Positions 16,323 through 25,249 of a stretch of 64,000 bases of DNA are shown piece after piece (position 1 is the first letter of the stretch; each line of letters opens with the position of its first letter). The stretch covers positions 1-64,000 of the forward strand of contig JBDXHU010000013.1 in assembly GCA_039989475.1 (NCBI GenBank), in the 5' to 3' direction. The translations under genes were made by a program, and so were the position numbers. Below the pieces are notes generated by a model. The model did not search any database and was not told the DNA's origin. It was given only the letters and a program-made list of their open reading frames with translations. Source of the stretch: JBDXHU01 sp039989475 (lineage in GTDB: Bacteria > Pseudomonadota > Gammaproteobacteria > Pseudomonadales > Halieaceae).

Positions 16323-17594
16323 ATGAAACTCACAGCCTTCGGCATCAATCACACTACCGCCGCGCTGGACCTGCGTGAACGGGTTGCCTTTGCCCCTGAG
16401 CGGCTGGTGGCGGCCTTGCAGGAGGGTTGTGCGCGCGTGGAACTGCAGGAGTTGGTGATTCTTTCAACCTGCAATCGTACCGAATTGTTTCTTGTCGGCG
16501 ACGGTGATGCTGATGTTGCCGTGGAAAATGCCCTGCAGTGGTTGGCCGACTACCATGGCCTGGAAGCAGAGGGCATTCGCGACTTCTGTTACGAGTACCA
16601 GGGTGAGCAGGCACTGGAGCATATGATCCAGGTCGCCAGTGGCCTGGACTCCATGGTGTTGGGTGAACCGCAAATCCTGGGACAGATGAAATCAGCTTAC
16701 GCGGTGGCGGAAGAGGCGGGCACTGTGGGCTCTGAGCTGGTGCGGGTATTTCCGCGGGTGTTTGCCGTGGCCAAGCGCGTGCGCACGGATACCGCGATCG
16801 GCGAAAACCCGGTCTCGGTCGCCTACGCGGCGGTCGATCTGGCCGGTCGAATTTTCGCCGATTTGGCTGCAACCCGGGCACTGCTGGTGGGGGCCGGCGA
16901 GACTATAGACCTGGTGGCGCGTCACCTGGTCGACAGCGGTGTGTCCAGTATCGTGGTGGCTAATCGAACCCTCGGTCGCGCTCGCGAATTGGCTGACCGT
17001 TTTGGTGCTGAAGCCGTGCTGTTGGCTGATATTCCTGAACGACTGGTGGATGCGGACATTGTTATTTCCTCCACCAGCAGTCAGCTGCCGATCCTCGGCA
17101 AGGGGGCGGTGGAAACTGCGCTGAAGCAACGCAAGCACCGCCCGGTGCTGATGATCGACCTGGCGGTACCACGGGACATTGAATCCCAGGTAGGCGAGTT
17201 AAAGGATGCCTATCTCTACAGCGTCGATGACCTGCGTGAGATCGTTGAGCAAAACCTGCGCAGTCGCCATGAGGAGGCGCGCAAGGCCGACCTGATAATC
17301 GCAGAGGGGGTGCTGGAGTACACGCAGCATTTGCGTTCACGCGATGCGGTGGACACGGTCAAGGCGCTGCGCCAACACGCTGAACAGCTGCGTGACGCTG
17401 AGGTGGAAAAGGCGCTCAAGTCCTTGTCCCGGGGCGAGTCGGCAGAGCAGGTGCTGAGCGCACTTGCCCGGGGTCTTACCAATAAGCTTATTCACAATCC
17501 CAGCATTGAGCTAAAGCGTGCCAGCGCCGAGGGCCGCAAAGAGGTGCTGGATGTGGCCCGCGACCTGCTGGGCTTGCCGGCTGGCGAGGAATAA
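16323..17594 (+). CDS. hemA: Glutamyl-tRNA reductase
   Basis: First enzyme of the C5 heme pathway: reduces glutamyl-tRNA to glutamate-1-semialdehyde with NADPH. It has 423 residues. The catalytic Cys50 is in LVILSTCNRTELF, GLDSMVLGEPQILGQ is diagnostic, and the NADPH-binding segment is ALLVGAGETIDLVARHL (~185-200). Its divergent neighbour is the TPR gene, with 129 bp between them; a TAAAAT at 16262-16267 is a possible -10 box. It is followed 8 bp later by prfA, the usual pair. Confidence 0.98.
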   Translation: MKLTAFGINHTTAALDLRERVAFAPERLVAALQEGCARVELQELVILSTCNRTELFLVGDGDADVAVENALQWLADYHGLEAEGIRDFCYEYQGEQALEHMIQVASGLDSMVLGEPQILGQMKSAYAVAEEAGTVGSELVRVFPRVFAVAKRVRTDTAIGENPVSVAYAAVDLAGRIFADLAATRALLVGAGETIDLVARHLVDSGVSSIVVANRTLGRARELADRFGAEAVLLADIPERLVDADIVISSTSSQLPILGKGAVETALKQRKHRPVLMIDLAVPRDIESQVGELKDAYLYSVDDLREIVEQNLRSRHEEARKADLIIAEGVLEYTQHLRSRDAVDTVKALRQHAEQLRDAEVEKALKSLSRGESAEQVLSALARGLTNKLIHNPSIELKRASAEGRKEVLDVARDLLGLPAGEE

Positions 17595-17602
17595 AGGGAA
17601 TT

Positions 17603-18691
17603 ATGAAAGCCTCATTACTGTCCAAGCTGGAAGCCCTGACCGAGCGTCACGAGGAGGTCGGTGCACTACTCAGTGACAGCGAAGTGATATCTGACCAGAA
17701 CCGTTTCCGCGACCTGTCCCGGGAATTTTCCGAACTGGAGACGGTGGCGCGTTGCTTTGCCAGTTATCAGCGCGTTGAGTCCGACCTGGTAGAGGCGCGT
17801 GTCTTGCTCGATGACGGTGACCCGGACCTGCGCGAGATGGCCGCGGAAGAAATTCAAAGCGGTGAGTCGGAGAAAGCCGAGCTGGAGCTGGAACTACAAA
17901 AGCTGTTGCTGCCTCGCGATCCGATGGATTCCAATAACGTATTCCTGGAAATTCGAGCCGGTACCGGCGGGGACGAGGCTGCCATTTTTTCAGGTGACCT
18001 GTTTCGGATGTATAGCCGCTACGCGGAGAACCGGGGTTGGACGCTGGAGATAATCAGCGAGCGCGGCGGCGAGCACGGCGGCTACAAGGAAATTATCAGC
18101 CGCATTGTCGGCAATGACGTCTACTCCCAGCTCAAGTTTGAGTCCGGCGCCCACCGGGTGCAGCGCGTGCCGGAAACAGAATCCCAGGGCCGCATACATA
18201 CCTCTGCCTGTACCGTGGCGGTGCTAGCCGAGCCAGACGAAGTGCATGCGGTGGAGATCAACAAGGCAGACCTGCGGGTCGATACCTACCGCGCCTCGGG
18301 AGCCGGCGGCCAGCACGTGAACAAGACCGACTCTGCGGTGCGCCTTACCCACTTGCCCAGTGGCATCGTGGTGGAATGCCAGGATGAACGATCACAACAC
18401 AAGAACCGGGCCCGGGCCATGTCACTATTGCAGGCCAAGCTGATGTCCTCGGCCGAGGACGAGCAGGCCGCCGCCCAGGCGGAGGAGCGTCGCAACCTGG
18501 TCGGTACCGGTGATCGCTCGGATCGCATCCGGACCTATAACTTCCCCCAGGGACGGGTGACCGATCATCGTATCAACCTGACTCTGTACAAGCTGGCCGA
18601 GGTCATGGAAGGTGATCTCGGTGCGGTGGTTGAGCCCTTGCGGCAGGAGCACCAGGCAGATTTGCTGGCCGCCCTGGCCGCTGACAACTGA
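17603..18691 (+). CDS. prfA: Peptide chain release factor 1
   Basis: Recognises UAA and UAG stop codons and triggers peptide release. It has 362 residues. The codon-reading PxT motif is PET in RVPETESQGRIHTSAC, and the catalytic GGQ is in ASGAGGQHVNKTDS. Its TGA shares one base with the ATG of prmC, whose product methylates this GGQ glutamine. Confidence 0.98.
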   Translation: MKASLLSKLEALTERHEEVGALLSDSEVISDQNRFRDLSREFSELETVARCFASYQRVESDLVEARVLLDDGDPDLREMAAEEIQSGESEKAELELELQKLLLPRDPMDSNNVFLEIRAGTGGDEAAIFSGDLFRMYSRYAENRGWTLEIISERGGEHGGYKEIISRIVGNDVYSQLKFESGAHRVQRVPETESQGRIHTSACTVAVLAEPDEVHAVEINKADLRVDTYRASGAGGQHVNKTDSAVRLTHLPSGIVVECQDERSQHKNRARAMSLLQAKLMSSAEDEQAAAQAEERRNLVGTGDRSDRIRTYNFPQGRVTDHRINLTLYKLAEVMEGDLGAVVEPLRQEHQADLLAALAADN

Positions 18692-19515
18692 TGAGTTCTG
18701 TACGCGATTTACTGGCAGGCTCGGACCTGCCAGGTGCGACGGCACGGCTGGATGCCGAACTATTACTGTGCCACTGCCTTGATCAGCAGCGGGCCTATCT
18801 CTACACCTGGCCTGAGCGGGAGCTATCTGCTGCTGAGCTTGAAGAGTTTTCCCGGCTGATGGCGGCGCGGCGAGAGGGCCAGCCACTGGCCTACCTGACC
18901 GGCCAGCGCGAGTTCTGGTCAATGCCTCTGGCTGTTAATGAACATACCCTGATCCCCCGACCTGAAACCGAAACTCTGGTGCAATGGGCGCTGGAGCTGC
19001 CGATTGTCGCGGCTGCATCGGTGCTTGACTGGGGTACTGGCAGCGGCGCTATCGCCCTGGCCCTGGCCAGTGAGCGACCGGCCTGGCAGGTACTGGCGAG
19101 CGACAGCAGCACTGCCGCGCTGGCGGTGGCAGCGGGCAACGCCAGCGCCCTGGGTCTGGATCGGGTGCAGTTCCTGGCCAGCAACTGGGGCGACAGTTTC
19201 GCAGCTGAATGCTGTGACTTGATTGTCAGTAATCCGCCCTACGTGGCGGCGCAGGATCCGCATTTGCAGCAAGGTGATCTGCGTTTTGAGCCGGCCACGG
19301 CGCTGGTCGCCGGCGCCGATGGACTGGATGCTATTCGCTTGATTATCGAGTCGGCGGGTTCACGTCTACGCGCGGGCGGCTGGTTGCTGCTGGAGCATGG
19401 ATTTGACCAGGCTGACAGCGTGCGGGCCCTGCTGCAAGCGAGCGGCTACCAGAACGCGCAATCGCGCCGGGATCTGGCGGGCATAGAACGCATTAGCGGG
19501 GCTCAGTTGCCATGA
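18691..19515 (+). CDS. prmC: Release factor glutamine methyltransferase
   Basis: Methylates the Gln of the GGQ motif in RF1/RF2, using S-adenosylmethionine. It has 274 residues: an N-terminal helical domain to ~90 with LAYLTGQREFW, then a Rossmann methyltransferase fold with VLDWGTGSGAIALAL and the catalytic NPPY motif in IVSNPPYVAAQDPHL. It overlaps prfA by 1 bp and moeB by 4 bp. Confidence 0.97.
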   Translation: MSSVRDLLAGSDLPGATARLDAELLLCHCLDQQRAYLYTWPERELSAAELEEFSRLMAARREGQPLAYLTGQREFWSMPLAVNEHTLIPRPETETLVQWALELPIVAAASVLDWGTGSGAIALALASERPAWQVLASDSSTAALAVAAGNASALGLDRVQFLASNWGDSFAAECCDLIVSNPPYVAAQDPHLQQGDLRFEPATALVAGADGLDAIRLIIESAGSRLRAGGWLLLEHGFDQADSVRALLQASGYQNAQSRRDLAGIERISGAQLP

Positions 19516-20279
19516 TCAGCGACCAGCAACTGCAGCGCTACAGTCGGCAGATTATGTTGCCGCAGTTTGATGTGGCCGGACAGGAACGACTACTGGCTGC
19601 AAAGGTGTTGGTCGCCGGTGTCGGCGGTCTCGGTAGCCCGGTCGCGCTATACCTGGCGGCGGCTGGTGTTGGCAGCCTGGTACTGGCAGATGGCGACCAG
19701 GTCGACGCGAGTAACTTGCAGCGTCAGGTCGCCCATAATGAGGCCAGTATCGGGATGTCCAAGGTGGAATCCGCGGCGGCGACTATCCGTGCCCTGAACA
19801 GCGCCACCGAGTTAGTTCTGGTCGCTGAACAATTACAGGGTGAATTGTTGCGTGAGCAGGTGGCGGCGGTGGACCTGGTCATTGACGCGACGGACAGTTT
19901 CATTAGCCGACTCGAACTCAACCAGGCCTGCATCGAGCTGGCGCGGCCGCTGGTATCCGGTGCTGCTATCCGCAGCGAGGGGCAGCTTGCTGTATTTGAC
20001 AGCAAACGCAATACGCCCTGTTACCGCTGCGTGTATCCGCAGGGAGAGCAGGAAGAGAATCTCAGTTGTTCAGAGTCCGGTGTGCTGGCGCCTATTGTCG
20101 GTGTGATTGGCTCACTGCAGGCGCTGGAGGCAATCAAGATCCTGGCGGGCTTCGGGGAGCCTCTGTACGGACAGATGTTACTGCTGGATGGCTGGTCCCT
20201 GCAGTCGCGGACGATTACGCTGCGCAAGAACCCTGACTGTCCCCACTGTGGTCCGGATCGGGCTGCAGCGGGCGCTTAA
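19512..20279 (+). CDS. moeB: Molybdopterin-synthase adenylyltransferase MoeB-like
   Basis: E1-like enzyme that adenylates the C-terminus of a ubiquitin-fold sulfur carrier (MoaD or ThiS). It has 255 residues. The ATP-binding site is VLVAGVGGLGSPVALYLAAA, and two CxxC zinc pairs are visible (CYRC and CPHC). SGVLAPIVGVIGSLQALEAIK is the usual C-terminal segment. No rhodanese domain is present. Assignment to MoeB rather than ThiF or HesA rests on length and neighbours (the prmC-moeB pair). Its last 65 bp overlap the 3' end of the convergent MATE gene. Confidence 0.88.
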   Translation: MISDQQLQRYSRQIMLPQFDVAGQERLLAAKVLVAGVGGLGSPVALYLAAAGVGSLVLADGDQVDASNLQRQVAHNEASIGMSKVESAAATIRALNSATELVLVAEQLQGELLREQVAAVDLVIDATDSFISRLELNQACIELARPLVSGAAIRSEGQLAVFDSKRNTPCYRCVYPQGEQEENLSCSESGVLAPIVGVIGSLQALEAIKILAGFGEPLYGQMLLLDGWSLQSRTITLRKNPDCPHCGPDRAAAGA

Positions 20280-21615
20280 GCCAGACCCGCAAGCGCAGCA
20301 TAGTCAGTATTGCCGCCACTGCAATGCCGACAATCATGGCCCACCAGAAACCCAGGGCCCCATGTAAGTGGCTGCCACTGTCGACCAGTCCCAGTGTGTA
20401 GCCCAGCGGCAAGGTCACCATCCAGTAGGCAACAACCATCACCAGGAAGGGGAAGCGTGTGTCCTTGAACGCCCGCAGGGCAAAGGCGCTTACAACGGCG
20501 AACATATCGATGATGACGAACAACACCGCGAGGCGCAGCAACGTAACCGCCGCTTCGCGAATGGGTACATCCTCGGTATAAATGCGCGCCACCGGGTCCG
20601 GGGCCCACAGCAGTACAATAGTGATGACTACGCAGACGACGACAGAGACCAGCATGCCGCAGGTCAGGCTCGTTTTCACCGCTGGCATATCCACCCGGCC
20701 AATGCCGTGACCGATGCGAGTTGCCATGGCTGAGCCGACACTCAGTAGCGGCATGTAGAGCACATCGTAGATATTGATGGCTATCTGGTGGGCCGCGACC
20801 TGGATATTGCCGGTGCTGGCGATCATCAGGCCGATCACGGAGAACACCGCCATCTCGAAAAAGAAGGTTGCTCCCATCGGTGCACCCACGTGCAGGATCT
20901 CGGTAATCGGTTTCCGTTCCGGTGCGTGCCAGCGCAATTCTGGCAGATAGTCGCGCAGGGCTTTGGAGCGCAGGGTATAAAAGGCAATCAGCAGCGGACC
21001 CAGCCACATGGATATGGCGGTTGCCCAGCCACAACCGGGCGCGCCCATCTCGGGTATGCCCCAGTGACCATAGATGAAGGCATAGTTGAGCGGGATATTG
21101 GCGAAGAAACCGATAACACTGGCGATAGCAAAGGGCCGAATGATGCCGACTCCCTGCACATGGCAGCGCAGGGCCTGGAACAATGCCGCCCCGGGCAGAC
21201 CAAAAGCCACCGCCTGCAGATAGCCCTCGGCCTTATCGAATGTCGGCTGGTCCAGCGACAATAGCTCCAGTATCGGTCCGGGAAAGTAGCACAGCGGCAG
21301 GGATACCAGGCCCAGCACCAGGGCGACCCAAAAGGCCTGTGGCAGTAATCGGCGTATCTCCTGCAGGCGACCGGCGCCAAAGTGTTGTGCCACGATTGAG
21401 GTGACCGCCAGCATGATGCCCAGGCTGACCAGGTAGATCGGCAGCCACAGGTTGTAGCCGATGGCGATCGCGGCCAGGTCTACCGAGCTGTAACGACCCG
21501 CCATGATCGTATCGACCACGCCGGTGCCCATCTGCGCCAGCTGTGCGATGAACAGGGGTCCTGCCAGTCCCAGCAACTGGCGGGTTTCCGTGATCAGGCG
21601 CTTGCGCGTGGTCAT
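20215..21615 (-). CDS. MATE-family multidrug/Na+ antiporter (NorM-like)
   Basis: A 466-residue inner-membrane transporter with about 12 transmembrane segments and the internal two-fold repeat typical of the family; GLAGPLFIAQLAQMGTGVVD at ~16-35 and VAAHQIAINIYDVLYM in the second half are typical. These export cationic drugs in exchange for Na+ or H+. I chose ATG 21615 (MTTRKRLITETRQLLGLAGP) over an ORF extension 60 bp upstream that would run into the divergent DoxX promoter region. Its C-terminal coding end is antisense to moeB over 65 bp. Confidence 0.9.
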   Translation of the reverse strand: MTTRKRLITETRQLLGLAGPLFIAQLAQMGTGVVDTIMAGRYSSVDLAAIAIGYNLWLPIYLVSLGIMLAVTSIVAQHFGAGRLQEIRRLLPQAFWVALVLGLVSLPLCYFPGPILELLSLDQPTFDKAEGYLQAVAFGLPGAALFQALRCHVQGVGIIRPFAIASVIGFFANIPLNYAFIYGHWGIPEMGAPGCGWATAISMWLGPLLIAFYTLRSKALRDYLPELRWHAPERKPITEILHVGAPMGATFFFEMAVFSVIGLMIASTGNIQVAAHQIAINIYDVLYMPLLSVGSAMATRIGHGIGRVDMPAVKTSLTCGMLVSVVVCVVITIVLLWAPDPVARIYTEDVPIREAAVTLLRLAVLFVIIDMFAVVSAFALRAFKDTRFPFLVMVVAYWMVTLPLGYTLGLVDSGSHLHGALGFWWAMIVGIAVAAILTMLRLRVWLKRPLQPDPDHSGDSQGSCAA

Positions 21616-21679
21616 GGGGTTTCGGCACTTTTCTTTGGATCGGCGGTCATAGGCACAGGTCATGTCTGGAGACAAGAAT

Positions 21680-22282
21680 ATGCAAAAGCTGGTCGAGCTG
21701 TATTACAGCATACACAATGCGGTATTTCCGCGACTGAAGCACCTGGACGGCTTCGCCCCATTGGCACTCAGGCTTTACCTGGTGCCGGTGTTCTGGGCGG
21801 CTGGTACCAATAAAATCAGCGGTATTGACGGCACCATTGCCTGGTTTGGCAACCCCGACTGGGGTCTGGGCTTGCCGTTCCCGGCCCTGCTGGCCTACCT
21901 GGCCGCCTATACTGAGGCCATCGGCGCCGTATTGCTGGCACTGGGCCTGGCCACACGTTGGGTATCCATTCCGCTGATGTTCACCATGGTGGTGGCGATA
22001 ACTGCGGTGCACTGGAATAACGGCTGGGCGGCAATTGCAGACAGCAGTCTGCCGGAAGTAGCGGCGCGACTGGACCGGGCCCGGGAAATTCTGCAGGAGC
22101 ATGGTAACTATGACTGGCTAACCGAGCAGGGCGGCTATGTCATCCTCAATAACGGCATCGAATTCGGCGTCACTTACCTGCTCATGTTATTCGTGCTGTT
22201 TTTTACCGGGGGTGGGCGCTACACAAGCGTTGATTACTGGTTGCGACGCGGCACTGAAGGATCTGAGCACAGCGCCCGTTAA
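21680..22282 (+). CDS. DoxX-family membrane protein
   Basis: A 200-residue integral membrane protein with four hydrophobic helices (~20-40, ~65-85, ~95-110, ~160-180). FAPLALRLYLVPVFWAAGTN and AYTEAIGAVLLALGLATR are the DoxX signature segments. DoxX proteins are linked to redox or sulfur metabolism, but the function here is unknown. ATG 21680 was chosen because GGAGA lies a proper distance upstream; an in-frame ATG at 21662 has no ribosome site. A ~40-residue soluble loop (EVAARLDRAREILQEHGNYD) between helices 3 and 4 is larger than in minimal DoxX proteins. Confidence 0.82.
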   Translation: MQKLVELYYSIHNAVFPRLKHLDGFAPLALRLYLVPVFWAAGTNKISGIDGTIAWFGNPDWGLGLPFPALLAYLAAYTEAIGAVLLALGLATRWVSIPLMFTMVVAITAVHWNNGWAAIADSSLPEVAARLDRAREILQEHGNYDWLTEQGGYVILNNGIEFGVTYLLMLFVLFFTGGGRYTSVDYWLRRGTEGSEHSAR

Positions 22283-22284
22283 AG

Positions 22285-22293
22285 TGGTAGAAT
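22285..22293 (+). promoter_or_regulatory. Candidate extended -10 promoter of the helicase gene
   Basis: TGGTAGAAT fits an extended -10 element (TGn followed by TAGAAT, five of six to consensus). It lies 39 bp before the helicase ATG and directly after the DoxX stop. No good -35 was found, as expected for extended -10 promoters. Confidence 0.35.
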
Positions 22294-22332
22294 GCCCCGC
22301 TTTTTTCCAGACATAAACCAGAGCGGGGCTCA

Positions 22333-23559
22333 ATGAGCAGACAGCACAAGGCGCAAGCAGCGTGGGATTCGGCCGATTTCGATGTGCCGGAAAAAGAGGG
22401 GGAGACCCGTTTTCACGATCTCGGGCTAGAGCCCAGCGTGATGCATGGTATTGCCGACCTTGGCTTCCAGTACTGTTCGCCTATTCAGGCCCAGATACTG
22501 CCGCACACGCTGCAGGGACATGACGCCATTGGCAAGGCCCAGACCGGTACCGGCAAGACAGCGGCGTTTCTGATCACCATATTCAACGATATTTTGCTAC
22601 GCCCTGCAGAAGGAGAACGCTTTGTCGGCGAGCCCAGGGCGCTGGTTATCGCCCCCACCCGTGAGCTGGTCATGCAAATCGCTGCCGATGCAGAGGACCT
22701 GGGTCGTCACACCGGTATCAAGGTGTGTACCCTCATCGGCGGCATGGATTACCAGAAGCAGCTCAACCGACTGCAGCGCGAGGTGATCGACCTGGTGGTC
22801 GCAACACCCGGACGTCTCATTGATTTTATGGGTCGCCGCGATATCTATCTCGATCGTGTGGAGACGCTGGTGCTCGACGAGGCTGATCGCATGTTGGACA
22901 TGGGCTTTATCCCCCAGGTCAAACGTATCGTGCGCGCCACGCCGGCCAAGTCTCACCGCCAGACCCTGTTGTTCAGCGCCACATTTACCCAGGATATTAT
23001 CAATTTGTCACAGCAGTGGACGTTTGAGCCAGTGCATGTGGAGATTGAGCCGGAGAACGTCGCTACTGACAGTGTTGACCAGCGGGTCTATATGGTCAGC
23101 AGCTCACAGCGCTACCGTGTATTGAATAATTTACTGCATACGCCTGAGGCGAGCAGTGTCATCATATTTGCCAATCGTCGTGACCAGGTACGCAAGCTCT
23201 ATGAAAAGCTGCGCCGGGCTGGTTTACCCTGCGGCGTATTGTCGGGTGAGGTGCCGCAGAACAAACGCACGCGCACCCTGGAAGACTTCAAAAACGGCAA
23301 TCTCAAAGTGCTGGTAGCCACCGACGTGGCGGGTCGCGGCATTCATGTCGAAGGTGTCAGTCACGTGGTCAACTACAATCTGCCGGAAGACCCGGAAGAT
23401 TATGTGCACCGCATTGGCCGTACCGGCCGCGCCGGTGCCACCGGAGTCTCGATCAGCTTTGCCAGCGAAGATGACGCTTTCCTGCTGCCGGATATAGAGA
23501 AGCTGCTGGGTCACAAACTGGACTGCGAGCACCCGCCGGAAAACCTGCTGGAAAAATAG
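22333..23559 (+). CDS. rhlB: DEAD-box ATP-dependent RNA helicase RhlB
   Basis: A 408-residue RNA-unwinding ATPase. The motifs in order are the Q motif (YCSPIQAQILP), Walker A AQTGTGKT, PTRELVMQ, TPGRLIDF, DEAD in VLDEADRMLDMGF, SAT, and the C-terminal HRIGRTGRAG. RhlB works with RNase E in the degradosome. Assignment to RhlB rather than another DEAD helicase rests on the short C-terminus without a basic tail and overall similarity, so the subfamily is moderately sure. Its stop abuts the cysZ stop (TAG|CTA). Confidence 0.85.
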   Translation: MSRQHKAQAAWDSADFDVPEKEGETRFHDLGLEPSVMHGIADLGFQYCSPIQAQILPHTLQGHDAIGKAQTGTGKTAAFLITIFNDILLRPAEGERFVGEPRALVIAPTRELVMQIAADAEDLGRHTGIKVCTLIGGMDYQKQLNRLQREVIDLVVATPGRLIDFMGRRDIYLDRVETLVLDEADRMLDMGFIPQVKRIVRATPAKSHRQTLLFSATFTQDIINLSQQWTFEPVHVEIEPENVATDSVDQRVYMVSSSQRYRVLNNLLHTPEASSVIIFANRRDQVRKLYEKLRRAGLPCGVLSGEVPQNKRTRTLEDFKNGNLKVLVATDVAGRGIHVEGVSHVVNYNLPEDPEDYVHRIGRTGRAGATGVSISFASEDDAFLLPDIEKLLGHKLDCEHPPENLLEK

Positions 23560-24300
23560 CTAGGGCTTGTGCGGCGATAACTCCTCGCACCAGAACAGTG
23601 TGGCGCCACAGACGGCGGCCGGTACCACGAAGAAGTTCAGCACCGGTATACCACTGACCAAAGCCACCAGGCCACCGAAGCCCAGGCTGCTGAGACGCCG
23701 CTCGCGCAGTATTTCCTTAAGGTCGGCGAAGCTGATCATGTGGTTGTCCATCGGGTAATCCGTGTATTGCACCGCCATCATCCATGCACCCAGCAGGAAC
23801 CACAGGACGGGTGCAACAAGGCTGAACGGCGGTATCCAGCTGAGGATGAAAACCAGCAAGAGTAGCGGCAAATAGTAGGCGAACTTCCTCAGTTCACGCA
23901 GGATGGAGCGCGGGAATATCATAAAGGCCTGGACGATACTCTCGGGTCCCTGCACCGCTTTGCCAGTGATTATCTCCTCGGCCTTCTCGGCTAGCAGCCC
24001 GTTAAAGGGTGATGCAATGAGCAGTGCCACCGCCGTGAACAGATAGCCGGTCACCAGGGCCATGGTCAGGCCGATCAAGGGCCACAGCAACCAGCCAAGC
24101 CAGGACAGCCAGTCCGGGATGGCACCAATCCAGCTGTCCAGGGTGGCACCAATCGTATTGATGCTAAACCAGATCAAGCTCGAGAAAATAACAATATTGA
24201 CCAGCAGTGGGATCACCACGAAAGGCCGGAGGCGAGGATGTTTGAGCAGTTGCACGCCGCGCAGGAAATAGCCGGTGCCGTCACTGATGCTGCCTTTCAT
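23560..24300 (-). CDS. cysZ: Sulfate transporter CysZ
   Basis: Inner-membrane sulfate permease feeding cysteine synthesis. It has 246 residues with several hydrophobic segments. GTGYFLRGVQLLKHPRLRPF at the N-terminus, SPFNGLLAEKAEE and LGFGGLVALVSGIPVLNFFV are CysZ hallmarks. I chose ATG 24300 (MKGSISDGTG), as in homologues; the longer ORF to 24594 is antisense to smrA. It is divergent from smrA with only 43 bp between the two starts. Confidence 0.93.
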   Translation of the reverse strand: MKGSISDGTGYFLRGVQLLKHPRLRPFVVIPLLVNIVIFSSLIWFSINTIGATLDSWIGAIPDWLSWLGWLLWPLIGLTMALVTGYLFTAVALLIASPFNGLLAEKAEEIITGKAVQGPESIVQAFMIFPRSILRELRKFAYYLPLLLLVFILSWIPPFSLVAPVLWFLLGAWMMAVQYTDYPMDNHMISFADLKEILRERRLSSLGFGGLVALVSGIPVLNFFVVPAAVCGATLFWCEELSPHKP

Positions 24301-24327
24301 AATGCTTCGCTTGTCATTCCGTTGGCT

Positions 24328-24333
24328 TATAAT
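24328..24333 (+). promoter_or_regulatory. Perfect TATAAT box just before smrA
   Basis: A consensus -10 box ends 10 bp before the smrA ATG, so transcription would begin at about 24340-24341 and leave a leader of only a few bases. No convincing -35 exists at 16-18 bp (the best is CTTCGC). Its complement lies about 30 bp upstream of the divergent cysZ start. Confidence 0.35.
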
Positions 24334-24343
24334 ACTTCGCGTT

Positions 24344-24922
24344 ATGAGTGATGACGAGGAGTTCATGTTTCTGCAGGAGATGGCTGATGTTAAGCCAATC
24401 AGGCAGGAGCAGCGCGTGGCGCTAAAGCGGGACGGCCCCAGTGCCGACACCGCGCGTGAGCGGCGTTCTGCGGCGGTGGCCGCGGCGGCGGACCCCAATC
24501 CCCTGTCGGACGAGGGTATAAGCCCGCTGGACCCCTGGTTTGTGCTGGATTTCAAGCGCGCCGGGGTACAGAACGGCGTATTTCGCAAGCTCAAGCAGGG
24601 GCGTTACGAGGCAGAAGCCCGGCTCAATATGCACCGCATGAGCGTGAAACGTGCCCGCCAGGAATTGTTTGAATTTATAGAGCAGTCAGCGGCGCTGGGT
24701 CTGCGCAGCGTCATGCTCATACACGGCAAGGGTGAAAACAGCGTCGGCGGCAAGGAGCAGGCTTCCATCATCAAGGGCTGTGTCGAACACTGGCTGCGGG
24801 AGCTGGAGTTGGTGCTGGCTTTTCACAGCGCTCGCCCCCAGCACGGTGGCACCGGTGCTTGTTACGTGCTGCTGCGAAAAAGCGAAGAGGCCAAGCAGAA
24901 GAACCGTGAGCGTTTCCGGTAG
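24344..24922 (+). CDS. smrA: Smr-domain endonuclease-like protein SmrA
   Basis: A 192-residue protein with a charged N-terminal region (MSDDEEFMFLQEMADVKPIR) and a C-terminal Smr domain (~85-175) carrying LNMHRMSV and the conserved VMLIHGKGE. Smr domains are nicking endonucleases related to the C-terminus of MutS2. The classical LDxH motif reads LNMH here. ATG 24344 matches known SmrA starts and removes an implausible hydrophobic N-terminal extension. No gene lies immediately downstream on the same strand. Confidence 0.88.
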   Translation: MSDDEEFMFLQEMADVKPIRQEQRVALKRDGPSADTARERRSAAVAAAADPNPLSDEGISPLDPWFVLDFKRAGVQNGVFRKLKQGRYEAEARLNMHRMSVKRARQELFEFIEQSAALGLRSVMLIHGKGENSVGGKEQASIIKGCVEHWLRELELVLAFHSARPQHGGTGACYVLLRKSEEAKQKNRERFR

Positions 24923-24944
24923 GGGCTGGGCCGCACCTGCCTCT

Positions 24945-25235
24945 TCAGCCGGCGCCGGCCTGGCGCAGAATCGCCGCGTACTCGCCCGACTTGCGGTGCT
25001 CTTCAACGATGCTGAGCACAGTCTGGCCATCCGGGTTGGGGCTGTTTAGATTGCGGTCCTCGGCCAGGAAGAATTGCACGAAACTGGCAAAGTCTTCGGC
25101 CCGCATACTCTGGTAAGCCTTGAGCAGCATGTGAAAGTCCTCTTCGACTTCATCGTAGGAGCGAACCTTCAGGAAACTCCTCACCCTGTCCTCGGTCCAG
25201 ACCTCGTCCAGTACCTTCTCTTTGTCTTTTTTCAT
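24945..25235 (-). CDS. Small conserved protein, PA4642 family
   Basis: A 96-residue charged, mainly helical protein without signal or membrane segment (MKKDKEKVLDEVWTEDRVRS; EDFASFVQFFLAEDRNLNSP). The C-terminal half resembles a single ankyrin-like helix pair (NPDGQTVLSIVEEHRKSGEY). A protein of this kind also sits next to gatB-type or peptidase genes in pseudomonads; its function is unknown. It lies 14 bp after the gatB stop, so it probably ends the gatCAB operon. Confidence 0.75.
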   Translation of the reverse strand: MKKDKEKVLDEVWTEDRVRSFLKVRSYDEVEEDFHMLLKAYQSMRAEDFASFVQFFLAEDRNLNSPNPDGQTVLSIVEEHRKSGEYAAILRQAGAG

Positions 25236-25249
25236 GAGGCTCCCTTGAG

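Noticed and set aside
24301..24594. N-terminal extension of cysZ
   Set aside because: Lies antisense to smrA and lacks similarity to the CysZ N-terminus, which begins at 24300.
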